Of a DNA stretch of 32,614 nt, positions 16,230 to 23,328 are shown one piece after another. Within the stretch, counting starts at the first letter, position 1; every line of letters begins with the position of its first letter. This DNA is from an uncultured Coriobacteriaceae bacterium (GTDB lineage Bacteria > Actinomycetota > Coriobacteriia > Coriobacteriales > Eggerthellaceae): NCBI GenBank assembly GCA_902779135.1, contig CACZAR010000010.1:1-32614 (forward strand), in the 5' to 3' direction. The position numbers were made by a program, and so were the translations under genes. The notes below the pieces were generated by a model. That model did no database searches. It was not told the DNA's origin and saw only the letters and a program-made list of their open reading frames with translations.

Positions 16230-16320
16230 GTTCCCAGCGTTCTCGCCCTCTTTACGCTCCGAGCCAATAGGGCTTATCTTTGGCGCTCCTATACACAGGA
16301 CCTCATGCATCTAGCGACCT

Positions 16321-16357
16321 AAACAAAAAGGTGGCAAGGATCAACCCTTGCCACCTT
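16321..16357 (-). terminator. Intrinsic terminator of MFS gene copy B
   Basis: AAGGTGGCAAGG (16328-16339) pairs perfectly with CCTTGCCACCTT (16346-16357) around a 6-base loop. On the minus strand the stem runs into TTTTTGTTT. It lies 49 bases beyond the MFS stop. Confidence 0.92.
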
Positions 16358-16406
16358 CGCCCCATTAGGAAATGAAAGCTGAAGCGCCGTGAACAAATCG
16401 GTGCGT

Positions 16407-17759
16407 CTACTTGTTTTGCGCGCGAACCTTCTGGTACTCGGAATCCTTGCCCGGGCGAATCAGGAAGCCGCAGATCAGCATGACAACCGACAGCGGGATG
16501 ATCGTGACGAGGCATGCATTCCAGTACGTCATGCCGGAGTCGATCAGACCACCATAGATGGGGCTGAAGCAGTTGCCCACGCACTGGGCGAACTGCAATA
16601 CGGCCATCGACATGGTGGCTGCCATGGCCGACTGGTGCATGATGGACGGAGCCAACGGGCGCAGACCACCGCCACCGATGCCACCGCAAATGCCCATGAG
16701 CACGATGCCGACCCAGCACAGGGGTACAGATTCGGTCTGGAACATGCAATAGAAGCAAATCAGGAACAGCACGGCTGCCGTCATGGGCACGATGCGCTTG
16801 AGATGATGCGGAAGAACAGCGCACAGGTGGCCGCCGAGCGGGTTGAACACGAGGCCGAGCGACGTGACCAACGCGAGGCCGAGGCCCGCGGACTGCTCGT
16901 CCCAGCCAAATCCCGGAGGCGTCGCATCGGGCGAAGTCTGCAGGAAGTTCGGCAGATAGGTGTTGACGATGCCAGTCTGACCGATGATGAAGATGAAGAA
17001 TACGACGGCGAGCAGCCAGATGTTCTTGTTCTTCAGCAGCTTGAAGCAATCGACGAACGATCCCTCGACGCCATAGTCGGCCTCCCTGGTGTCGGGCATC
17101 TTGCACAGCAACATGAACAGCACGAGAGCAACAGCCGCAAAGATGACGACGAACGTGAAGACGCCGCGCCAACCTGCAGCAGCCGCGATGCCGGGGCAGA
17201 CGATCGAGTCGAGCGTAATCGACAGCGGCACCCAGGTTGCCCACAGGCCGAGCATGACGCCGCGGGTCTTTTCAGGGAACCACAGCGTGATGATGGTGGG
17301 TGCAGCAACGCCGGTCAAACCGATGCCGAGACCTTCGATGAAACGACCGATGTAAAGTGCCGTCACGTTCTCGCCAGCCAGCAGCGGAATGATGCCGCCG
17401 ATGATGACGCCAAGCGTTGCGATGAACACCGTCCACTTCAGACCGATGCGACGGCAGATGAACGCTGCAGGAAACGCGAGCACGATGCCGATAAGTGAAA
17501 CGCACGTCATGAGCATGCCGAATCCTGCGCCGGTCATCATGAAGCTTTCAGCAGGGCTTACCGGCGTAGCGATGAAGTATGTCGGGATGGACACGAGCTT
17601 GAACTGCCCGAGCGGGGCGGCGAAGCTCACGAGATAAGTCACAATCCAGATGACCCATGCATAGCGCGGAGTCTTCTGATCGGACTTGGTGATGTACGAC
17701 GAGGCTGTCGGGGTCTGCGGACCCGACACTGTCATAGGTTCTTGGGTTTTCCCCTCCAT
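16407..17759 (-). CDS. MFS transporter, tandem copy B
   Basis: A 450-aa, 12-helix major facilitator, closely similar to the next gene upstream (18052-19410) over its whole length, starting from the shared N-terminus MEGKTQEPMTV. Signature loops are FPAAFICRRIGLKWTV after helix 2 and GLRPLAPSIMHQSAMAATM in the second half. The ATG at 17759 has an AGAGGT site, and ~30 bases of leader match that of copy A. A strong terminator at 17990-18028 lies between the copies, so this gene either depends on read-through or uses its own promoter in 17800-17990, which I could not identify. Its likely role is transport of the substrate or product of the 803-aa Mo enzyme. Confidence 0.88.
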   Translation of the reverse strand: MEGKTQEPMTVSGPQTPTASSYITKSDQKTPRYAWVIWIVTYLVSFAAPLGQFKLVSIPTYFIATPVSPAESFMMTGAGFGMLMTCVSLIGIVLAFPAAFICRRIGLKWTVFIATLGVIIGGIIPLLAGENVTALYIGRFIEGLGIGLTGVAAPTIITLWFPEKTRGVMLGLWATWVPLSITLDSIVCPGIAAAAGWRGVFTFVVIFAAVALVLFMLLCKMPDTREADYGVEGSFVDCFKLLKNKNIWLLAVVFFIFIIGQTGIVNTYLPNFLQTSPDATPPGFGWDEQSAGLGLALVTSLGLVFNPLGGHLCAVLPHHLKRIVPMTAAVLFLICFYCMFQTESVPLCWVGIVLMGICGGIGGGGLRPLAPSIMHQSAMAATMSMAVLQFAQCVGNCFSPIYGGLIDSGMTYWNACLVTIIPLSVVMLICGFLIRPGKDSEYQKVRAQNK

Positions 17760-17989
17760 TGGTGTTACCTCTATCTTTTACGAAAAGTTACAGATATGGG
17801 TTTTGGGCTGATGGCATTCCTGCGCTCCCACTCCTCCTTCCCGCCCCCTCGACGGAATCTCTCAGCGAAAACGCTACCTTCAAGCCGCTCAATCCCATCA
17901 TCAGGAAAACCTGATTTACCCCTGCAATCTGCGCTTTTCGAATCTCATGCTAAAAGTATCAGGCGATTCACCTGGGCTTTTGTCTGCAC

Positions 17990-18028
17990 AAAAAACCGCG
18001 CCAAAGAGGACGACCCCCTTTGGCGCGG
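17990..18028 (-). terminator. Intrinsic terminator between the MFS copies
   Basis: CCGCGCCAAAG (17996-18006) and CTTTGGCGCGG (18018-18028) form a perfect 11-bp stem with an 11-base loop; six T residues follow on the minus strand. It closes the Mo-enzyme operon after MFS copy A. The rest of the 17760-18051 gap shows only a minor 6-bp hairpin (17900-17915) and the conserved leader. Confidence 0.9.
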
Positions 18029-18051
18029 CTCTCGACAATATGAGGCAGCGT

Positions 18052-19410
18052 TTACTTGTGCTGCTCCTCGCGGACCTTCTGATACTCGGAGTTCTTGCCC
18101 GGGCGAATGAAGAGTGCGCAAATCAGCATGACGACAGACATCGGAACGATGGTCATCAAGCATGCATCCCAGTACGGGGTGCCAGCGTCGATGAGGCTGC
18201 CGTAAATGGGGCTGAAGCAGTTGCCGACGCACTGTGCGAACTGCAGCACGGCCATACCCATAGTTGCAGCCATGGCGCTCTGGTGCATGATGGCAGGCGC
18301 CAGCGGACGCAGGCCGCCTCCGCCGAGGCCGGCGCAGATGCCCATGAGGACGATGCCGACCCAGCACAGGGGCACAGACTCGGTCTGGAACATCAGGTAG
18401 AAGCAGAACAGGTAGATGACCGCAACCGAGACGGGCACGATGCGCTTCAGGTGGTGCGGCAGTGCAGCGCAGATGGCGCCACCTGCAGGGTTGGATACAA
18501 TGCCAATGGTGGTGACGACGGCCAGGCCGATACCTGCGGTTGCTGCATCCCAGCCGAATCCCGGAGGTGTAGCGGTCGGAGCAGTCTGCAGGAAGTTCGG
18601 CAGATAGGTGTTCACGATGCCCGTCTGGCCAGCAATGAACACGAAGAACACGATGCCGAGCAGCCAGATGTTCTTGTTCTTGAGCAACGCGATGCACTCA
18701 GACACGCCACCCTCGACGCCGTAGTCAGCCTCACGCGTGTCAGGCATCTTGCAGAAGGCCATGAACAGCACAAGCGCGACAACTGCGAAGATGACCACGA
18801 ACGTGAAGACGCCCTGCCAGCCGTAAATCGGCGCAATCGCCGGACATACCAGCGAGTCGAGCGTGATCGAAAGCGGCACCCAGCAGCACCACAGACCGAG
18901 CATGACGCCGCGGGTCTTCTCGGGGAACCACAGCGTGATGATGGTGGGCGCAGCAACGCCGGTCAGAGCGATGCCGAGACCCTCGATGAATCGGCCTACA
19001 TAGAGTGCCGGAATGTTTGTGCCGGCGACGAGCGGAATGATGCCGCCGATAATGACGCCGAGCGTCGCAACGAGAATCGTGTTCTTCAAGCCGAGCTTGC
19101 GGCAGATGAACGCCGCCGGGAAGGCTAACACGATGCCGATGAGCGACACGACCGTCATGAGCATGCCGAAGCCTGCAGCGTCCATCATGAAGCCGCCTTC
19201 GGGGCTCACGCCAGGAACGTAGATGAACCACAGCGGAATGGACACGAGTTTGAACTGGCCAAGCGGTGCGGCGAAGCTCACGAGGAACGTGACGATCCAG
19301 ACAATCCACGCATAACGCGGCGTCTTGCCGTCAGACTTGGTGATATACGACGATGCGGTCGGCGTAAGCGGACCATTCACCGTCATGGGTTCTTGGGTTT
19401 TCCCCTCCAT
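18052..19410 (-). CDS. MFS transporter, tandem copy A
   Basis: A 452-aa, 12-helix major facilitator and near-twin of copy B, with the same N-terminal MEGKTQEPMTV, the loop FPAAFICRKLGLKNTI and the second-half GLRPLAPAIMHQSAMAATM. The start is the ATG at 19410 with an AGAGGT site. It is the last gene of the Mo-enzyme operon, 62 bases after a small Cys-rich gene, and ends at an intrinsic terminator. MFS carriers accompany catechol dehydroxylase and related aromatic-reduction enzymes in Eggerthellaceae (established knowledge). Here the carrier is expected to bring in the substrate or exchange it with the reduced product; this is inferred from position only. Confidence 0.88.
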   Translation of the reverse strand: MEGKTQEPMTVNGPLTPTASSYITKSDGKTPRYAWIVWIVTFLVSFAAPLGQFKLVSIPLWFIYVPGVSPEGGFMMDAAGFGMLMTVVSLIGIVLAFPAAFICRKLGLKNTILVATLGVIIGGIIPLVAGTNIPALYVGRFIEGLGIALTGVAAPTIITLWFPEKTRGVMLGLWCCWVPLSITLDSLVCPAIAPIYGWQGVFTFVVIFAVVALVLFMAFCKMPDTREADYGVEGGVSECIALLKNKNIWLLGIVFFVFIAGQTGIVNTYLPNFLQTAPTATPPGFGWDAATAGIGLAVVTTIGIVSNPAGGAICAALPHHLKRIVPVSVAVIYLFCFYLMFQTESVPLCWVGIVLMGICAGLGGGGLRPLAPAIMHQSAMAATMGMAVLQFAQCVGNCFSPIYGSLIDAGTPYWDACLMTIVPMSVVMLICALFIRPGKNSEYQKVREEQHK

Positions 19411-19472
19411 AGTAAGTACCTCTATCCTTTACACGGAGTTACAGATATTGGTTGCAGCGCTGATGAGCAGCG

Positions 19473-19829
19473 TTATTTCGAAGCCGGAATCTGGCGGATG
19501 CTCCACTTCATGGGATCGCACGGAGGCGTGCCCTGGCCGCAACCGCAACGCGCACGAGGACCGACGACCTTGTCCCAGTAGTTCTTGTCGGTTTGATAGA
19601 CCCATTGGATCTCGTCGAGCGTGCCGGCAATCGTATGCCACCACTCCATACTGGGGCCATACCCCGAGAAGCGGCCATCAGTAGCAGACTGCCCACAAAC
19701 CGTGCAGTAGATCTCGACGGCGCCTTCGCCTTCGGGCTTGGGGCCAATCGAGTTGCGAGGCGCAACTGCCTCGTCAACGGGAATGGATTCCCCGACTTCG
19801 ATGGGCTTGAAATCGTCTTTGTTAATCAT
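19473..19829 (-). CDS. Small Cys-rich protein of unknown function
   Basis: I do not recognise this 118-aa protein. It starts acidic (MINKDDFKPIEVGE), then has a CTVCGQ pair near residue 42 and a second group CGCGQGTPPC near 95, separated by a Trp/Tyr-rich stretch including MEWWHTIAG and WVYQTDKNYW. Four or five cysteines in two groups could hold one zinc or one iron-sulfur site. There are no signal or membrane segments. The ATG at 19829 has GAGGAA five bases upstream and overlaps the stop of the preceding zinc-ribbon gene by eight bases, so the two are made together. The location inside a Mo-enzyme operon suggests an accessory, maturation or electron-transfer role. Confidence 0.7.
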   Translation of the reverse strand: MINKDDFKPIEVGESIPVDEAVAPRNSIGPKPEGEGAVEIYCTVCGQSATDGRFSGYGPSMEWWHTIAGTLDEIQWVYQTDKNYWDKVVGPRARCGCGQGTPPCDPMKWSIRQIPASK

Positions 19830-20055
19830 TTCTTTTCCTCAAATCACGCATTTCGGTTGCGGAAAACGCACTTTGGTTATCAGCCGGACTTCCGGGCGGT
19901 TTGGGTAATGGCGCTCCGCATTCGGAACACCGCGGAACAGCAGGATCGTTTACGTGACCGCAAATCGCGCACACACCGCTCTCGATAAGCGGCCGCTGCT
20001 CGACCTTGCCGCACATACCGCACTGCACGCAAACTCGCGTATACCCTCCGCACAT
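19822..20055 (-). CDS. Small double zinc-ribbon protein
   Basis: A 77-aa protein with three Cys groups in its first ~47 residues: CVQCGMCG, CAICGH and CSECGAPLP. The CxxCG...CxxCG pair is the classic zinc-ribbon knuckle pair, and a rubredoxin-like iron site is an alternative. The C-terminal 30 residues are Pro-rich and then charged, probably disordered. The ATG at 20055 has a GGAG site six bases upstream. It sits 75 bases after the 4Fe-4S gene and overlaps the next small gene. No function can be assigned; metal binding is the only supported statement. Confidence 0.65.
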   Translation of the reverse strand: MCGGYTRVCVQCGMCGKVEQRPLIESGVCAICGHVNDPAVPRCSECGAPLPKPPGSPADNQSAFSATEMRDLRKRND

Positions 20056-20081
20056 CAGCAGCTCCCAAGTACTTCAACGAA

Positions 20082-20112
20082 AGTGGGTGGGCCGAGCCTT
20101 GCCCAGCCCACT
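20082..20112 (-). promoter_or_regulatory. Intergenic hairpin inside the Mo operon
   Basis: AGTGGGTGGGC (20082-20092) pairs with GCCCA-g-CCCACT (20101-20112), giving 11 bp with one bulged G and an 8-base loop. Only a weak T-rich tail follows on the minus strand, so it is more likely an RNA-stability or partial-termination element, lowering expression of the genes beyond the Mo-FeS pair. Confidence 0.5.
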
Positions 20113-20130
20113 CGCATTCAGGTTTCGGCG

Positions 20131-20490
20131 CTAAGCCACCGTGCCAGCCTTCGGAACGTAGAGCACGTTCTTGGTCGTGGCGGTCGCCATCTTGGCGGCG
20201 AGCTCATCGACGGGGCCGTACTCCATGCACAGCGACTGGCAATGCTTCACGCACGTAGGCTTCTTGCCCTTGGCAACGCGCCCAGCGCACAGGTCGCACA
20301 TGTCGGTCGGAATCGGCACGTAGTCAAGCTGCCAATTCTTCTTGTCGATCTGCCACGGACCGACTTCGACCATCTTGATGCCATACTGGCCCACCGGAAT
20401 GTCATGCTCGACGGAGCAAGCCATCTCGCAGGACATGCAACCGGTGCAGTATTCGTAGTTGATCAGAAGACCATATGCTTTCTCAGCCAT
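20131..20490 (-). CDS. 4Fe-4S electron shuttle partner of the Mo enzyme
   Basis: A 119-aa ferredoxin-like protein. The first cluster motif is complete: C15-x2-C18-x2-C21-x3-C25. The second is C65-x2-C68 followed by C80-x3-C84, so two [4Fe-4S] clusters are likely, with C88 spare. There is no signal peptide or anchor. It begins three bases after the stop of the 803-aa Mo gene, with its GGAG site inside that gene's end, so the pair is translationally coupled. In signal-less Mo reductases of Eggerthellaceae such a small ferredoxin is the expected electron donor (family knowledge). It is shorter and has fewer clusters than the protein at 10244, indicating a different redox chain. Confidence 0.87.
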   Translation of the reverse strand: MAEKAYGLLINYEYCTGCMSCEMACSVEHDIPVGQYGIKMVEVGPWQIDKKNWQLDYVPIPTDMCDLCAGRVAKGKKPTCVKHCQSLCMEYGPVDELAAKMATATTKNVLYVPKAGTVA

Positions 20491-20493
20491 GTC

Positions 20494-22905
20494 TTACGCC
20501 TCCATCTCTGCTTCGAGGGTGAAGTTGCGGAACGAGCCCTCGGCGAAGCGATCCTTCGGGTTCGCCGGCTCAGGCAGCGCAATCTCTTCCAGTTCGCACT
20601 TGTACACCTTGCACAGGTAGCACTTGGACTGGTTGCCGAAGCCCGTGTCGCCGCACTCGGAAGGCAGGACGACGTTGATGTTGCGGGCATAGGTTGCGAA
20701 GCAGCCTTCGCCTTGATCCTCGGGGTCTGCCTCGGGGAACCACCAACCGTGGTCTGCCTGGACGACGCGCGGGTCGACGATCGGGGTGATGTGAGCACGC
20801 TCGCGGCAACGGCCGATCGGGCTCTCGATCCAGCACCAGTCGCCTTCCTCGATGCCGCGCTCAGCAGCTGCGTCGGGATGGATCTCGAAACGCGGGTCGG
20901 GATAGTTCGAGCGCAAGCGCTTCATCTGGCGATGCTCGGAGTGGAACGACTCGTAGTGACGGGCGCCCGTGGTCAGGACCAGGTTGTATTCCTTGTACAG
21001 CTCAGGCTGGCTGTAGGGGCTCATCGGCGGCTCAGCGTAGTACGGCAGCGGCTTCTGGCCCCAGCGCTGGAGCAGCAGCGAGTACAGCTCGATGCGGCCG
21101 GTGATGGTGTTGAAGCCCAGGCCACCATCGGGACGCTGCTCGCCGTTGGCATACTTGAAGTAATGGAACTCGGGGTAAATCCAGTTGAGCTTACGGCTGT
21201 CGTCGTAGGTGATGCCGGCTTCCTGGATGAGGTAGCTGAAGTACTCTTCGAGCGTCTCGCCCGGCCAGAGGTCCTTGTTCCAGCGACGACCAAGCTCCCA
21301 GTTGATCTGGAAGTCGTCCTTGGACTCGCCCATCGGCTCGCAAGCCTTGTTGGTGTTCTGGATGTAGTACCAGACCGAACGCAGACCCTCGCGCTCCGGA
21401 TAGAAGCACAGCGGCAGAACGACGTCACAGTTGGCCATCAGGGTCGGGGTCATGAAGCAATCGACGCCGACGACGAAGTCGCAGTTCTTGAGGCCCTTCT
21501 CAACGCGCGGCTCAGGGTCCTGAGCGCAGCACGCCAGCGGGTTGGTCGACTGGATCCAAGCGGCATGGATCTTGAACGGACGGCCGGTGACCAGCTGGTC
21601 GATCATCGAGTCAGCCTGGCACTGAACCATACCGGAGTTCGTGATCATCTCGTAGGTCGAACCGATGCGCTCCTTCTCCTGCTGCGGGGTGAAGACCTCG
21701 CGAGGATCTGGCGGCAGCCAAACTTCGGTGTTGTACGGGTCGTGAACCGTGATCATGCCGCCCGGTCGGTCAACCTGACTGGTGATGCACCACAGGTTGT
21801 GAACAGCCTGGGAGGCGGTGATGCACTGGAGGTTCATGTCGAGCGCGAGGCCCCACTGGACTGCGGTGGGCTGCTCGGCCATCTTCTTGGCAGCCTCGAT
21901 GATGTCTTCCTTGTCGAGCCAGGTCACTTCAGCGGCCCAGTCGAGATCGTAGGGCTTGACGGCCTCATAGTACTCGTCAAAGCCATAGCACCACAGTTCG
22001 ACGAATTCCTTGTCGTAGAGCTCTTCCTCGATGATGTACTTGCTCATGGCGAGAGCGAGCATCGAGTCGGTGCCGGGGCGCAGCTGCAGCCACAGGTCGG
22101 CGCGAGCGGCCAGCCAGGTCAGGCGCGGGTCAACGACGACGAGCTTCGAGCCACGCTTCATGCAGTCGACGACCCAGTGGCCCAGATTGCCGTCAGCGTT
22201 CGCGATCAGCGGGTTGTTGCCCCAGATGAAGATGTTCTTCGGGGCGACCCACTCGGGGTTGTCGTAACGATCGGGGAACTGCATCGAGAAGTCGGGGCAG
22301 GTGTAGCAGCCCATGATGGTGTTGGCAGCAGCGACGCGCGGAACGTAGCAAGCATTGCCGGAATGGAAATACGAATACTGAATGGAGCCGAGAGCATAGC
22401 CCAAGCGTGCGTTGATCGGAGGGGTCACGCGGCCGGTGCCGGACGCGAAGATGATCGACTTGCCGCCGAACTCGTCACGGATCTTCGTGAACTTCTCATC
22501 GATGATGTCGTAGGCCTCTTCCCACGTGATGCGGGTCCACTTATCCGATTTGCCGCGATCTTTGGGGTCGCGCTTCATCGGGTAGAGCAGACGATCGGGA
22601 TGGTAGATGGCCTCGGCAACGTCGAGGCAGCGCATGCAGAGACGACCCTGGTAGTACGGGTTCTCCTCGTCGCCTTCGACCTTGATGAACTTGCCGGTCT
22701 CCTTGTCGGTGTAGACGATGACGCCGCAGCCGTCGTGGCAACCAGGCGCCGACCATGCGGCGGAACGGGTGCAGATCATCCCGTCCTCTTCCCACTGCCA
22801 CGGCAAGTCGCCGCCCGTGTACATGACGGGAGGCTCGTTGAAGAACGTGGGACGTACTTCCTTCGATGAGTCGCTGTCGTGAGGAATGTCAATTCTTAGA
22901 GTCAC
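20494..22905 (-). CDS. Mo-bisMGD reductase, catechol-dehydroxylase/acetylene-hydratase-like
   Basis: An 803-aa member of the DMSO-reductase family. The likely Mo ligand is C186 in SGNACYVPR; cofactor-binding segments include DPRLTWLAARADLWLQLRPGTDS and the C-terminal FHSEHRQ and WWFPEADPE. The last two resemble segments I associate with catechol dehydroxylases of gut Eggerthellaceae. The N-terminal cluster residues are C45, C56, C60 and C90, with unusual spacing. No twin-arginine signal is present, so it is cytoplasmic. The start is a GTG at 22905 with only a weak GAGAGAG site; the ATG at residue 28 is an alternative. It heads an operon with a 4Fe-4S shuttle, two small Cys-rich proteins and an MFS carrier, and faces a membrane LuxR regulator. 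Reductive removal of a ring hydroxyl or a related aromatic reduction is inferred; the substrate is unknown. Confidence 0.87.
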   Translation of the reverse strand: MTLRIDIPHDSDSSKEVRPTFFNEPPVMYTGGDLPWQWEEDGMICTRSAAWSAPGCHDGCGVIVYTDKETGKFIKVEGDEENPYYQGRLCMRCLDVAEAIYHPDRLLYPMKRDPKDRGKSDKWTRITWEEAYDIIDEKFTKIRDEFGGKSIIFASGTGRVTPPINARLGYALGSIQYSYFHSGNACYVPRVAAANTIMGCYTCPDFSMQFPDRYDNPEWVAPKNIFIWGNNPLIANADGNLGHWVVDCMKRGSKLVVVDPRLTWLAARADLWLQLRPGTDSMLALAMSKYIIEEELYDKEFVELWCYGFDEYYEAVKPYDLDWAAEVTWLDKEDIIEAAKKMAEQPTAVQWGLALDMNLQCITASQAVHNLWCITSQVDRPGGMITVHDPYNTEVWLPPDPREVFTPQQEKERIGSTYEMITNSGMVQCQADSMIDQLVTGRPFKIHAAWIQSTNPLACCAQDPEPRVEKGLKNCDFVVGVDCFMTPTLMANCDVVLPLCFYPEREGLRSVWYYIQNTNKACEPMGESKDDFQINWELGRRWNKDLWPGETLEEYFSYLIQEAGITYDDSRKLNWIYPEFHYFKYANGEQRPDGGLGFNTITGRIELYSLLLQRWGQKPLPYYAEPPMSPYSQPELYKEYNLVLTTGARHYESFHSEHRQMKRLRSNYPDPRFEIHPDAAAERGIEEGDWCWIESPIGRCRERAHITPIVDPRVVQADHGWWFPEADPEDQGEGCFATYARNINVVLPSECGDTGFGNQSKCYLCKVYKCELEEIALPEPANPKDRFAEGSFRNFTLEAEMEA

Positions 22906-23050
22906 AGCTACATCACTCTCTCTTAACTTGATCGGATAAATGAAAACGAAGCTGCCCGCAATGGCGGACAGACCGAAGCGCCGCAGCCGGCGTGTTGAGC
23001 CACCACCCCTCTCGTGATCCCCCTCGGCTTTTACTCGTCTTGGGGCACCA

Positions 23051-23080
23051 TAAATATTTGCGAGATGCGTGTAATCCCAA
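23051..23080 (-). promoter_or_regulatory. Candidate promoter of the 803-aa Mo-enzyme operon
   Basis: On the minus strand TTGGGA (23075-23080) and TATTTA (23051-23056) are 18 bases apart, giving a ~140-base leader. The element lies in a ~420-base divergent region (22906-23328) with the LuxR gene. GCACCA (23045-23050) and TGGTGC (23084-23089) flank it as inverted arms. No gene is apparent in the region, and the call is tentative. Confidence 0.3.
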
Positions 23081-23328
23081 CTCTGGTGCTATTTGATGGA
23101 TTGGCATGCGCAAGAGGAGCATCGTACGGCGGATACCATGCATTTTCCAGGCGTTATTCCATACCGGTCCACCTGTGTTCGACCCTCAAAGACGCCTCTG
23201 GTCCATATTCAGCCTTCTGGTATTAGGGCGCTCGGATGCTTTCAGGTCACGAGGGCAAAGGCTGGCAATCGACGTCTCCTACAATCTCCTGAAAAAGCGT
23301 GGCGGCACAACGGCCTGAGGGGGGCACG

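Noticed and set aside
15850-16314. A 154-codon frame over the repeat region
   Set aside because: It starts inside a terminator and its sequence is mainly read-out of the 24-bp tandem repeat; no ribosome site.
19954-22869. A 971-codon + strand open frame opposite the 803-aa Mo enzyme
   Set aside because: It is the antisense shadow of the real gene, a common effect of GC-rich codon bias; it has no recognisable domain and contradicts clear motifs on the minus strand.
22820-22905. Twin-arginine signal on the 803-aa Mo enzyme
   Set aside because: The N-terminus is hydrophilic and lacks an RR motif and hydrophobic stretch; the enzyme appears cytoplasmic.
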